A DNA stretch of 64,000 bases from contig WPIO01000131.1 in the NCBI GenBank assembly GCA_009760855.2, forward strand, positions 186,001 to 250,000, read 5' to 3'. Position 1 is the stretch's first letter, and every line of letters begins with the position of its first letter. Origin of the DNA: Cristatella mucedo (Eukaryota > Bryozoa > Phylactolaemata > Cristatellidae). A program made the position numbers and the translations under genes. Shown here piece by piece: positions 22,201 through 32,030 of this stretch. The notes under the pieces were generated by a model that had not been told where the DNA came from, made no database searches, and saw only the letters and a program-made list of their open reading frames with translations.

Positions 22201-25200
22201 AAGAGGCCGTCCACCGATGGCTCGTCCAGTCCAGAGCCTGTTCCTGCCAAATTGCCGTGCTCGAGGGTATACCATCCCAGTGCTGGCACTGCCGTCGTAG
22301 CAGCAGCATGTGGCGACGCGGGAATGCCAGGGTTACCTTCAGTTGGGCTGCTTTCTGGAACTGAAAGCAATTGCGCAGGTGATCAAGAATCTTGTGCTGC
22401 AGCCTCTGTTGCTTCCACCGACACTCCGTGGCCTCCGTCTAACGACCCAGTTGCAAGTTCCTCATCAACCACACCATGGTCCGACAGCAGTGGTGATAGG
22501 CCCACAGAAGCTGTTGCTAGTAAGTCACCCTCTCAGAGCACTAGTTCAAGTGCTGTCCATTTTCTTTGCCTTCTTTCGTTTTTCATCGCCTGCTAGCCAG
22601 CTGGCCAGGATTATGTACTACACAGCTTTCCTATGTGGCCACTGCTACTTGACTTGCACGCAGCTCTGCAAATGCATACCTAGTAGTTCTGTGCTCCTGA
22701 ACCTCTGTAAGAGCTACGTGTGTGACGGGAATGACACACTAGCTGAAAAATGTTTGCCAGCTGTTATTTTGTTCCCATGGCTTCTCTGACAGCACCAAAG
22801 CACAGGTAGGCACATGCGTTTGGAATAAGCAGACCTTGGAGTCAATCCCACCTACTGCAGTATTCGAGTGAAACTGGCAATTGAGAAAGTTTGGCCTGTT
22901 CACAAGAATGCAAGAAAGATAGCTCAAAAGGTACGAGAGTGTCAGATCCACGTTCTGCTCACTGACTTCTTGCCTTTTAAGTAGTGTATGCTCTAATGCA
23001 AACACATAATCAGCAGCTGTTTCATAACCGTGGTGTTTGCCTCCAGCCCGATTTTCATTTAACTAAGACAAGCTAATGATACTCTAAATCACTCCTTTTT
23101 CTTTTTGATTTAAAGTGCTAGCTTGACGCTGCAGTATTATTTGCAGTGGTGTGTCGTGCTTGATCCGGCCTGTTTCTGATTGACTAGTTGAAAGCATTGG
23201 GCCTAATTATACCCCAGGCTTTCTTGAGGGGGCAAATAGTACAGCTACAGACCTGGAGCTAATAATCTTAAGTCGGAGCCGTTGCTTACCCTCACTCAGC
23301 AAATTTGCAGGCTGTTTAAGTTCTAGTATTGACTTGAACATGCCTCAATCGAACCGTGACTGGAGCCTTTAAAAAACCGGCCTCGGCTCAATGCTAGCAC
23401 CAGTGTGATTTTGGAGGTATTGTTTGATCTTTATCCAGACCCATTTCATCTCACGTTGCATAAACGCCACGTTCTGGATACAGTTTATATTGGTTTCTTG
23501 GACCTTGTTACTCGGCGAGTGTGGCTTGACTAAGCCACCATTACTGCGCTACAAAAACATGCCTGTATTTGCCCACAATTTATCCATAGGCTAGAAATTT
23601 AGGTGAAAACTTTTATTGAGCCGTATGTTCACACTAATTTGTTTACATTATGGAAGCATTGCAAATTTACATTTTTCACTTTATGAAACACGACAGTCTC
23701 CAGCTTCCCATTGGTTTTGGCATCTGGTCCATGGTTAAATGATTGCTACTGACAAACCAGGTATTGCTAACCGATGTAAGCATGTAGGGCTGTGTTAGGC
23801 CAGCCCTTCTTGAGCAGTTCCCAAAAGGTGTCAATGGCTGCTAGCTTCCCATGCAAAATTTCGGAAGATTAACAAATTAACCTTAACCTCTTGCTGTTGT
23901 TTAACGGGCTAGAAAAAACGTGCACATTTTGCAGCACGTTTACTTTACCAGCTGGGTGCCGGCCTCCGACATTTATTGGGCCCCAATTCTTTCTATTTAT
24001 TTAGCATTGTTGGCCGCTTTTTTCAGACTAGCAGACTGTATCTACTTTACAAGGTTCACACATAAGGTATGGTCCGTACACTAGAGTTGGTGGTGTTGAT
24101 AATTAAGCCTGCTCTACAATTCCGGCTTGTACCTATCCTTAGAGGGATAACACCAATACGGTTGCACCTTTCTGCCTGTTATTGTATAAACTGACTAGAA
24201 TTGTCATATAAAACTGAATTTTGAGAGCTTTCTATTATTACGTCAGTATTTCAGGTAACCTATTCTTTTAATGCTAACTTTTTAAGTGTTTAATCCTGTA
24301 TTTAGTAAAAGGAACTTAACCCTTGCCTCTAGCATAATCATGGCTGTGCTACTGCTGGCACGGTGGTAGTTTTTGGTAGTTTAAATACTTTTCATTTGTA
24401 TTAATATGCTGTGTGAAGCACGATTGGAAGTGATCGCCGTTGTAGAGGCTTGGGTTTGGATCTTGGTTGGAATACTGGCTAACACATCATCCCAACCAAA
24501 CTGTCATGCTGCTTCTAGTGAATGCCTACGCTTTGCAACTTTGAGCTTGTGCACTTCCGGAGAACGAACATCGAACGTGAATTCATAAAATGGTTATGTG
24601 CTCAAGCCGTCCTTCTCGTATCGTAGTTCTCTGTGCTAAGCCTTGTGTGGTGTGTGTCACCTGTTCACTTCCCGGTAGAGCCACTAATTATGTCACGTGT
24701 TTTGGGCCATTTTGATAAATTTAAATTCACTTAACCTCAATCTCTATGAATAGTCTTCCGGCAGAGAATTCATAGCCGTTTCATCTGCACATATAAAATT
24801 TTGGAAGCCGAGACGATTGCCAAAGCTTTTTTGATTCAGCAGTGTCAACAGCATTTCCTTAACGTAGTCACTGAAGTGCTTCCTATCCGGGATTATCGGG
24901 ATTTTTGCTACACGTGGCCTATCCAGGAGTTTCGGTACTGGGTGAAGTGTTACCCTTATGCCATAATACTTACGAATAATACTTACTGCCTGTATTACTC
25001 CCGGCTGGCCAAGGTTCCCAAATGCTCTGCTGCTTTGTTTTATGGCTCTGGCAAGCCCAAACACCGAGTATACTGATCTTTCAGCATCTGATCGAGGAAA
25101 GCACTATTGTAGCAGTCGTCATTATGTCGTCATTATATGTATTATGTCATTATATTATAGTCGTCATTATGCACGTGCAGTAGCTGTGCCGAGGTAGCTT

Positions 25201-26086
25201 GAGTTGTCTCATTTGGTATGCATTGCTGTACTGCCAAATTCCTCTTGAAATTAATTCTTAGCGCTCTACTTCTTGCCCGTGTCTTGAAATTGTCCTTACT
25301 TTTGAGCAGCCATCTAAACTCGACCCAGTGGGCAAGTGTTCCAATCGTACTGATTTGTTGTATACAGGTATAGTTGGCATACAGTAGCTGAAAGTGGCTT
25401 GTGGTGAAATGTATGTAGATTGCTGCAAGAGATCGGGGCAAGCAATATGCATGCAAGCCTGACCTGCCGGTGAAGAATTGATACAACGGCATTATATAAG
25501 CAATCCTTCGAGCTGAATGTAGTTTTTAGCATTCCAGCATATCAGTGTATAGGAATTGACGCCTGACTAGCACGATTGGTAAATCTGCTGCATAAAAGTG
25601 CTGAACTCTAGGTTCGATTCCTGTAAGTGCTTACGATAAATGTGTAAATAGGCAACCTTGAAAATTAGGATATCACGGTTAACTCCGGGCGTCATGAGTT
25701 TGAAATTTGAGGAGTCCAATGCCTGCAAGTGAGGGGATACTAAGAGAAAAAATGGTGTCGGCCTGTCTATCGGCATAACGGTTTATTCGTTTACCGTTCT
25801 CACTCTCTCGCTGTATTGCCTTTTTTGTATTGCCAAGGCGAATGATTTTCTTGCATGTGTCTGTGCAGTAACCACGGTAGTTATTCTTCTGGCTATAGTT
25901 GAACAAGGGACCATCTCCTTCAGCGGAAGCATTGGCAACAGCAAAACTGATGCAACATCTGTGGGAGGCGATGGCGACTCAGCGACAGCTGATGTAACCA
26001 GCGCAGTCAACAGAGAAGGCACTCCAGCCGAATTCAGCTTGCATTTAAGCACTGTGCAGTCGGCTGCCGTTTCCGACTCTACTTGA
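13223..26086 (+). CDS. PPP4R2: Serine/threonine-protein phosphatase 4 regulatory subunit 2 (six exons)
   Basis: PPP4R2 binds and regulates the PP4 catalytic subunit, which acts in DNA repair, centrosomes and splicing-factor biology. Exons are 13223-13271, 13351-13432, 13618-13788, 16725-16856, 21861-22519 and 25869-26086. All junctions are GT-AG and all phases agree, giving 436 codons plus stop (human about 417). Residues 1-150 show the family's N-terminal domain: VLAALEEF, the [15 protein letters not shown] block, [32 protein letters not shown] and [20 protein letters not shown]. The rest is Ser/Asp-rich and disordered, with a KRP-containing basic patch (AIKRPSTDG), as in relatives. The start is the first ATG after the GC-rich promoter. 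A second ATG four codons on (13235) is equally possible. Introns carry LINE family A copies. The 5' four exons are near certain. The last exon rests on phase and the open frame. Confidence 0.92.
13351..13432 (+). CDS. PPP4R2: PPP4R2 exon 2
   Basis: Acceptor CATTTTGTAG|AG and donor CT|GTAAGG. It encodes [17 protein letters not shown], which lines up with the VLDQFLCHVAKTGET stretch of the vertebrate protein. The intron that follows is only 185 bases. Confidence 0.93.
13618..13788 (+). CDS. PPP4R2: PPP4R2 exon 3
   Basis: Acceptor CACTTTCAG|GTTCCC and donor GG|GTAAGG. It encodes [20 protein letters not shown] and then [20 protein letters not shown]. The second matches the [21 protein letters not shown]-type segment of the family. 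Confidence 0.95.
14185..14345 (+). mobile_element. LINE family A 3' end (in PPP4R2 intron 3)
   Basis: TTTGCAGCAAATGTAAAGCG, CCTAGAAAGAGATTGAGTTC and TCTGAGGGCGCTTTATCAAG, then (ATT)n. This is a clean example of the family's terminal sequence. Confidence 0.9.
14830..15070 (+). mobile_element. LINE family A degraded reverse-transcriptase piece
   Basis: CCACTCCTGTTCACAATTTA, GATGTTTTGCCAAGCACAAT, CACGTGGATGGCAGCAAACG and GATTGAATAACGATAAGCC match 32630-32870 in order. It is old and heavily mutated. Confidence 0.75.
15780..16105 (+). mobile_element. LINE family A 3' end
   Basis: CCACATTTAAAAAGAACTTA, AAAACACCTATTTAGGACAG, GTGGGTCCCTGTGATTCGTC, the TGCATGCTGCCACTAACC repeats, and GAGATTGATTTCTCTGAGGG with (ATT)n. 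It is nearly identical in layout to the 33985-34245 copy. Confidence 0.9.
16725..16856 (+). CDS. PPP4R2: PPP4R2 exon 4
   Basis: Acceptor CACTTTGTAG|AG and donor AAG|GTAGGT. It encodes [20 protein letters not shown] and then [20 protein letters not shown]. This is the most conserved block of the family (human [36 protein letters not shown]), and it is decisive for the gene assignment. Confidence 0.97.
18135..18220 (+). mobile_element. LINE family A 3' tail
   Basis: AAAGCGCCTAGAAAGAGATT, GGGTTCTCTGAGGGCGCTTT and eight or so ATT units. Confidence 0.88.
19650..19725 (-). mobile_element. LINE family A 3' tail remnant, antisense
   Basis: The minus strand reads AAAGTACATGGAGAGAGATT, ACATTCTCTTAGGGTGCTAT and a short AT tail. 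It is degraded. Confidence 0.6.
20040..20660 (-). mobile_element. LINE family A internal fragment, antisense
   Basis: The minus-strand translation includes [20 protein letters not shown] and [18 protein letters not shown]. These correspond to RRLQLVQNSAARLLCRECHS and LLADLHWVPVKQGIDFKF at 33.1-33.3 kb. Confidence 0.82.
21545..21695 (-). mobile_element. Second tRNA-like SINE family, antisense
   Basis: The minus strand reads AAGGCGGTTGCTTTTCACGA CCTCGGTCCCGAAGTCGTGG and then GTTCGAATCCTGCGGTGGGC, a B-box-like block. A related sense copy lies at 44050-44195. Its head and tail differ from SINE family 1. Confidence 0.75.
21861..22519 (+). CDS. PPP4R2: PPP4R2 exon 5 (large Ser-rich exon)
   Basis: Acceptor TGTTGTTGCAG|AAAG and donor GCTA|GTAAGT. 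It follows exon 4 in phase and encodes about 220 residues of low-complexity chain. [19 protein letters not shown] follows on from the PP4R2 core. A poly-Ser run from AGC/AGT repeats lies at about 22027-22070 and a basic KRP patch at about 22200. The Ser/Asp-rich disorder and single basic patch match the C-terminal half of known PPP4R2 proteins, although alignment by eye is loose here. Confidence 0.88.
22520..25868 (+). other. PPP4R2 intron 5
   Basis: A 3.3-kb intron in unique sequence. A 106-residue minus-strand frame at 24744-25064 and a 91-residue plus-strand frame overlapping it are unassigned. No LINE or SINE was seen here. Confidence 0.65.
25869..26086 (+). CDS. PPP4R2: PPP4R2 exon 6 (C-terminal, stop TGA)
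   Basis: Acceptor GTCTGTGCAG|TAACC fits the phase left by exon 5 and runs open for 72 codons to TGA at 26084. A second acceptor 30 bases on (CTGGCTATAG|TTGAAC, exon from 25899) keeps the same frame. It would remove a hydrophobic [10 protein letters not shown] stretch that looks out of place in a disordered tail, so it may be the real one. The tail is rich in Ser, Thr, Asp and Gly. Confidence 0.68.
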
Positions 26087-27189
26087 CATAATGACTTGAA
26101 TGCCATGCAGATGTGCTGGCTTCGACATCTATCACGTACAGTTATCCTTAATAGCCAAGCTGCATATTGATGCATCTCAGCTGGTGCATCTCAGGTCCTG
26201 CTTCGTGCAGACCGTGGCAACTGTTGTCGCTGGCATTGTGGCAACACCTTGTCTCCGCCGAATGCTGGTCGTTGGTGCCAAGCAGGGCATCGCGCCATGG
26301 AGCTGTAAGGTTTGCTAATTTTCTAGCTGTACATTGCAGTATTAACAGTGTGCTGCCAATTGGCTTGCAAGAAGTGTTGCTATCAGAGACATTTAGCTGA
26401 CCCCAGCAAGGCACGAGATTCGGTTGTCTGACAAGCAGCGATCTGCCACTAGGCATGCTGACCGCCTTTTTTAATGAGACGTAATTTATTATTAAAGGCA
26501 TTTTACACGTCTGATTAACGTATGGTCGTTGATCTGACCTGCACATATGGGATTTTATGAATCTGTTTGTCCATTTGTTATGCAAGCAGCTGTTGGCGAT
26601 CTTGATGCAGGTTGCGTTGTGAAATCGTGCAGACCCTCATTAATTAAATATTGTTCTCAATTTCGTCAGTGCCCGGGGGGGGGGCTTAGAAATAGGAGGC
26701 GGCCCAGCTTGCTGCCTTGCTGTATGGGTGGGGTGGGGGGGGGGGCAAATGCCACCTTCCTGGCTCGGCCAGAGCTACCAGCTTCGTCGAGTTTGTCGTT
26801 TATTTTGGTTTCGATAGACCGTGGATGGGGGCTGGTTCATCGGGCTCTACTACCATTGGTCAGTCAGGATACGATCAAGGGTCTGCACTTAAATAATTTT
26901 TCTATGCAGAAGAGATGGGCGATTCTGCCTGCCCACCAGATTGGCCCATCGGGCCCTATAGTTTATTCGTCATTTCCCACACTTTTGTCGCTGTCCCAGT
27001 GAAGTGAGCTGACGTGTGCTTTCGGTAACTGTTGCCTCACTGGGATTCGGAAACCGTGGTCAGCACCGTGGGTGGTCGTTATTACACTGACCTGTGCTTC
27101 CTTCCTACCTTACAGTAGCCATTCTTGCTTGAACTAAAATCCTGTATCCAATACTCTGCACTCACCTAATGCAAGTTGGCAGGTCAGAA
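26087..27189 (+). other. PPP4R2 3' region, no further gene seen
   Basis: Probable 3' UTR followed by intergenic DNA with G homopolymers near 26675 and 26730. The 151-residue plus frame and the 145-residue minus frame here overlap and show no known motif. Confidence 0.45.
26491..26496 (+). terminator. Possible PPP4R2 poly(A) signal (ATTAAA)
   Basis: ATTAAA lies about 400 bases after the PPP4R2 stop. It is the common variant signal, but the motif is short and no downstream element was verified. Confidence 0.3.
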
Positions 27190-27700
27190 CCTCTGAATGG
27201 CTTCACTTCTAGGCAGATGGCACACAGCTTTACCTAAGCTTTGATCCTTCTCAGCCCTCCGGCACGTCAAACAACTTCGTTGCTTCATGTGTTGCTGACA
27301 TCCCCACATGGATAGCAGGAAACTTGAACTCCAGTTGAATGACGACTGAACCAACTTGCTAGTTATGGGCAAACCAAGTCTAACTCAGAAATCCGAAAGG
27401 TTTATGATAAAAGTCGACTCAGCTAGCATAATATGGGTGTACTCGGGCAACGACAATTCACTAGACGACCGACCACATCAGTTCAGTCAAGTCAGCCTAA
27501 TTTCAGCCAAGATAGATTTCGAAAATAATTTTCAAGTTCGGGCCTGCATGGACAGGAATACTAAATCCATGCATGTTCTTGCAGTTGTGACATTAGACTT
27601 GTGTACTGCGTACAGGACTACAGGCTTGTGCAATCAGGCGCTTACAGTTGGTGTAGCACTCGTCACAGTCAAGCTTGCCTGATGCGATGGTCGAAGTTGC
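27190..27700 (+). mobile_element. LINE family A reverse-transcriptase fragment
   Basis: CTTTGATCCTTCTCAGCCCT, GATGACGACTGAACCAACTT-type and CAATCAGGCGCTTACAGTTG blocks follow 32740-33170 in order. Many substitutions and stops. Confidence 0.82.
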
Positions 27701-27702
27701 CA

Positions 27703-27945
27703 CATTATAATAATAATAATACATATGTACAGCGCCCTCACAGAACGTACTCTTTCTAAGTACTTTACATATGGTGTAAAGGAAGCATGATGGAATGGTT
27801 AGCATTCTAAATTTTATGTCAACAAGCGTACTATGGTTAGAAGTGGCATGCACAGGGTTAACGTTCAAATATGGTTAGTGGTAGCATGCATGTCAGCACG
27901 CATAAGCCCACAAAGGAAGAATCACGAGGATCCACTAATGCACTT
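27703..27945 (-). mobile_element. LINE family A 3' end, antisense
   Basis: (TAATAA)n, then CAGCGCCCTCACAGAACG, the GGTTAGTGGTAGCATGCA motifs and GAAGAATCACGAGGATCCAC. This is the 3' end read backwards, abutting the sense copy. Confidence 0.85.
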
Positions 27946-28043
27946 ATAATAATAAATATTTAATATAATAAATAATATTATAATAAACAGGTACTTTCTA
28001 GCTTCTTTGTCCTCTAGCCAGGGGGTGTCGTGATGTCGAGGTA

Positions 28044-28424
28044 AGGACGTTTCCTCCCTGGACGTTCCCTTCCCCCGATATTCCCCACCCTCCCCCCCCC
28101 CCTATACGACATCCCCCCCCGGGTATGTGGTTTAGGGTTTTAGTGTTTATAGAGGTTTAGGGCGGGCTGTGCCTCCGCCATCTAAATCCATCCGTGCTCG
28201 TATTCTCCGCTGCTTTAATTAGGGCGTAACTAGATCTCTTGAGCTCGAGTTATACTCAGTAGACCTCTGAGGCTTACCGCTCATTTGCAGGAACGCTCGG
28301 CACGCCGTAGCCGCTGCGACGGGTACGAACAGGAGCCTGGCGGCGTCGAGAGGGACCTAACTCCCGCGGGACCGAACTGTATAGCTCGCCGACGCCGCAG
28401 CCGCTAAAATCTTCTTTCGATAAT

Positions 28425-28458
<34 letters not shown>

Positions 28459-28484
28459 ATATATATATATACAACTAAGAATAC

Positions 28485-28524
<40 letters not shown>

Positions 28525-28613
28525 GTATTCTTAGTTGTACATTCATCAACATAGGGGGGAAATGTCCTACGGGGGGAATGTCCTAGGGTCCACCAGGCGG
28601 AAAATGTCCTACA
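28044..28613. mobile_element. Possible non-autonomous DNA transposon with AT palindrome core
   Basis: The left side has GGACGTTTCCTCCC and GGACGTTCCCTTCCCCC. The right side has the reverse-oriented motif three times (GGGGGGAAATGTCC, GGGGGGAATGTCC, GGCGGAAAATGTCC). Such repeated motifs in opposite orientation at the two ends suggest subterminal repeats. No transposase is visible. The limits are approximate and no target-site duplication was found. Confidence 0.4.
28470..28539. repeat. Perfect 70-bp AT-rich palindrome
   Basis: TACAACTAAGAATACAG at the left is mirrored by CTGTATTCTTAGTTGTA at the right, with alternating AT between them. The arms pair without mismatch, so it can form a cruciform or, as RNA, a long hairpin. 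It abuts a further (AT)n run at about 28420-28470. Confidence 0.93.
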
Positions 28614-28621
28614 TCCACGAT

Positions 28622-28710
28622 GTCAGTCGGGAGCCTTTGAAAGCATTAGAACGAAAGGCACGGACTCCTGGGGATTTTAGGTTCCTACGAGGTGTAGCTA
28701 AACGATTATA
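28622..28710 (-). mobile_element. LINE family A fragment, antisense
   Basis: GGAGCCTTTGAAAGCATTAG, GGCACGGACTCCTGGGGATT and GTAGCTAAACGATTA are the inverse of the family's CCTTTAGTTCGTATGCTCCC AAAGC block. Confidence 0.7.
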
Positions 28711-29265
28711 CCACTTCTCACCGACCTCCGCTGGCTCCCTTTCAAGTAGAGTATCGACTTCAAGATTTTGTTACTCACATTTAGGTCTCCCTTCATTCTC
28801 TGGCTCCTGCCTAACAATCAGAACTTCTCAACCAGGCTAGGTATCGTGTCACCTGCTCGTCTGACTTCGTTAAGCTATACCTCAAACGAACCTCCAATCC
28901 TTTGGAGTCTGTGTCTTTAGTTCGTATGCTCCCAAAGCCTGGAACTTTGCCCCAACTGACCGTCGGGAAGTCGTGACTGAACGTCACGACATCCTTTGAC
29001 TTAGTGACATTACAGAATAAGTTAACACGCACTTGTTTCTCACAGCATAGCATTTGCGTGATACTTGTGATTTGTCCTTTAAGTGCTTATGCATGCTGAC
29101 ATTGTGCATGTTACCACTAACCACATTTACATGTGGACAATGTGTATGCTTCCTCTAACCATATTGTACTTTTTGACATGTGGAGCCATGTGATCACACT
29201 TTCTGTACAGCATATGTAATCTGAGGGTGCTATACAAAAGTATTACTGTCATCATTATTAATTTT
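28710..29265 (+). mobile_element. LINE family A 3' half
   Basis: CTTCTCACCGACCTCCGCTG, CGTATGCTCCCAAAGCCTGG and GTGCTTATGCATGCTGACAT, ending CTGAGGGTGCTATACAAAAG with an AT-rich tail. It forms an inverted pair with the preceding antisense piece. Confidence 0.85.
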
Positions 29266-29682
29266 TATTTTCTATGCATATACATAGATAGTTTCTTACA
29301 GATATAGAGAGACAGTATCGTCACATGACAGGGCATGCCTATAGTGCACTCATAATATTTTATGTCTCAGTGGCTACCAGCAAGCTGAGAAAACAATTCG
29401 CAAATGAGCAGCTGTAGTGTCTATGCAAGTGCCGAGATGCAGATCCACATAACGCAAGTGAGGCTTGGGCAGTGGGCTTGGGACTTCCTTTGGCGGCCAG
29501 ATCTGTCGAATCAGGCCGCATCTTAGCGAAAAGAGACGAGTATTCGGCCCTGTGTAGCCGACTGGCACTTCAACAACAATGCAACCGAAAGGCTAATGAG
29601 CCTTTTCTAGATACTGGTTGGGCTTGCGAATTGGGTCATTCAATACCAACCTCAACTTGTCTCGGAAAACATTCGAGCTCTC

Positions 29683-29818
29683 ACGGCCCTGGTTTGGTCC
29701 AAGCGTAAGGTACTCGCATTTAAAGACCAAGATCGTGAGCTCGAACCTTGAGGCATATGTAAAGTGCCTGGATAGAGATTAAGTTCTGTTACTGCGCTTT
29801 ACAAATGAATTGTATGTT
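29683..29818 (+). mobile_element. tRNA-derived SINE (family 1), diverged
   Basis: GGCCCTGGTTTGGTCCAAGC, GTGAGCTCGAACCTTGAGGC and GTGCCTGGATAGAGATTAAG align with the other copies. The middle is changed. Confidence 0.82.
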
Positions 29819-30739
29819 GTAAGGAAGTTTCCTGACAGCTGGGGCTAACCGATGTTAATACGACAGCGTTTCGTCCAGTGGGCTTGAAAAGTATACGAAG
29901 CACCGTCACCGGTTAAAGTATTTAACATTGTACGACCATAGTGGGGCTCAACACGTCGTGTCTGAATAATGTCAGCTTTACACCTGAGAATTAAGTGATA
30001 TAATGCTCGGAATATACAAACAGAAGAAAAAGTCCAGTGTGGCTGCAGCTGCTGTGGCTGTTACTTTGCTTATTTAGTATGAGGATTTTCTATTATGCCC
30101 GGAATACTAATGTTGTGTACAGTGTTCAAGCATATTTATTGACAGCCCATAAACGATATATATGCTGTTGGCACATACGCTTTTGGTATGACTTCGTGCT
30201 ACCACGATTACCTTTGACCTCTTGTATCTGCCCAGGCGTCGAGGTCACAAACCTCTGCGTTTTCTCTTCTGCTGTAGCCTTCCGCAGGGTCTGCATTTAG
30301 CTATAAAGATTGGCTACTGATGTAAGCTGAGCCTTAGCGTCTGTCGATATCGTTCCATCAGCGCTCTGTGGGGTTCGGATCAGGCCACTGGCTGGGTCGC
30401 TCTGTCAGCAAAACATCGCAAGTGTACTCTGCCGGCTTAGCAGTGTGGTCGGGGCAGTTATCTTGCTGTCAAGTCTAACGATCCCCAAAGGAGCGAGCGT
30501 ATTTATGCTTTGCAATTCAACGCGCTTGGCCGCTTGCAGTTACAAGTGTTGGTCTGTAATGCCTTAGATTTGATGCAGATCCAATATCTTATGCGACAAA
30601 GCAGCATCAAAACCATCAACAATTTGCTGCCGAATTTCAAAGTGAGTTGAAGACCTCATGCCGGTATTCCTTATCTTCGGCTTGTTGTGGCGAATTTCTT
30701 TCCATTTTACTAACTCTCGTGAACTTTCTTTCACCAATG
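29819..30739. other. Intergenic, nothing recognised
   Basis: Unique sequence with an 87-residue hydrophobic plus frame (30037-30300) that shows no splice context or known motif. Confidence 0.4.
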
Positions 30740-30880
30740 CAGCACTGGTTTGGCCCAGTGGTTAAGGCGCTCGCCCCGACCAAGGTCTGGCTGAGGTCGT
30801 GGTCTCGAGCCCCGTGGCATATGTGAAGCGCCTGAATAGAGATTAAGTTCTCTCAGAGCGCTAAATAAATGAATTATATA
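30740..30880 (+). mobile_element. tRNA-derived SINE (family 1)
   Basis: GCACTGGTTTGGCCCAGTGG, GTGGTCTCGAGCCCCGTGGC and GAAGCGCCTGAATAGAGATT, then CTAAATAAATGAATTATAT. Confidence 0.9.
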
Positions 30881-31090
30881 AGCCATACATAGAATTTCAG
30901 TCATATACTGTCCAGTGGTTGTGGTTGGGCCACCATAATATGACGTCAGCTTTATGGCAGTTGGCAAGCAGAGGCCCTCATTTTGCAACCTGACATAAGA
31001 TGCCACTCTTAGCTACCCTCCTACTTACCATATCTTTACTAATATCGGTTCCTATAGAAAGTAAGGACAAGTATAGCTGATTCCTGATTA

Positions 31091-31232
31091 TGCCGAGCTG
31101 GTTCGGTCCAGCGGATGTGCTCGCCCCGACCAAGGTCTGGCTGAGGTCATGGGCTCGAGCCCCGAGACATATGTGAAGCGCCTGAATAGAGATTAAGTTC
31201 TCTTGAGGCGCTATACAAATGAATTATATTTA
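31091..31232 (+). mobile_element. tRNA-derived SINE (family 1)
   Basis: TGCCGAGCTGGTTCGGTCCA, CATGGGCTCGAGCCCCGAGA and GAAGCGCCTGAATAGAGATT with a GGCGCTATACAAATGAATTA end. It has a small deletion in the A-box region. Confidence 0.9.
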
Positions 31233-31249
31233 TTCAACATCATTTATAC

Positions 31250-31370
31250 AGAGGTAGAAGAGCCATTATGGCTACCACTCCCACTTGCAGGAAGCTATAA
31301 ATAATTGCCAGCTGCATGACTCAAACCCACGATCTGGGTCGTAAAGAGCGACAAAGAACATGGAAGTGTG
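31250..31370 (-). mobile_element. SINE family 2 remnant, antisense
   Basis: Inverted AACCCACGATCTGGGTCGTA next to AGAAGAGCCATTATGGCTAC resembles the 21.5-kb copy. It is degraded and uncertain. Confidence 0.4.
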
Positions 31371-31624
31371 GTAGCCCTATTCCAAAGCACTAGCAATTAA
31401 CCCTATTCTGAGGCACTAGCAAAGCCGGTCATATTTGTCATCGTGCTTACCCAGCCGACCAGATCTAGCCCCCCCCAGGCTAACGAGCCAGTCCTAGTTT
31501 TTTTTGGGATAGTATTTACAGTGAACAGCAAAACTTGTTCACGGGTTCGTGACATCACGTCTGGACTAGAGCAGTTCTCTCGATTCAGGACTTCCGGCCT
31601 GTTCACTTAATCGTCAACGATTGG

Positions 31625-32030
31625 TGCATAACTAAGCGGGTCTTACGGTCTGTCGTCGGTGTTGAAGCGGCCGCATCGTACCCCATCTATCTAAACTTCG
31701 CTGGCTCTTCTCGAGCATAGAATCGATCTCGAGATCCTCTGCCTGGCCTACAGGTCGCCCACGGCACCACGCTAGCACCGCCCTATCTATCCAATCTCCT
31801 CGCTCTTCCAGTATGCTCTCGCGAAAGCCGCTTGTCAGCATCCGGGTCACCTCGGCCGGCCGCCCTTGCACTACATTGAAATTTGTTGGTGGTCAAGCTG
31901 TTCACATCATCTGCACCGACAGTCTGGAAAGTAAGCTCACTACGTGCAATCACCTTGTGCATCCTGTAAGGCTCAGTGCAAGACGCATCTATTCCGCTTA
32001 CCCTTCACCCCAGTAAAATTGTCTGCCATG
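31625..32030 (+). mobile_element. Third LINE-like fragment (RT C-terminal region)
   Basis: Around 31690-31760 it encodes a SLALLEHRIDLEILCLAY-like string. This is the counterpart of the 'LHWLPVKxRIDFKIL' segment found after the polymerase in CR1/L2-type LINEs. The nucleotide sequence does not match families A or B, so it may be a third family. Stops interrupt it. Confidence 0.5.
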
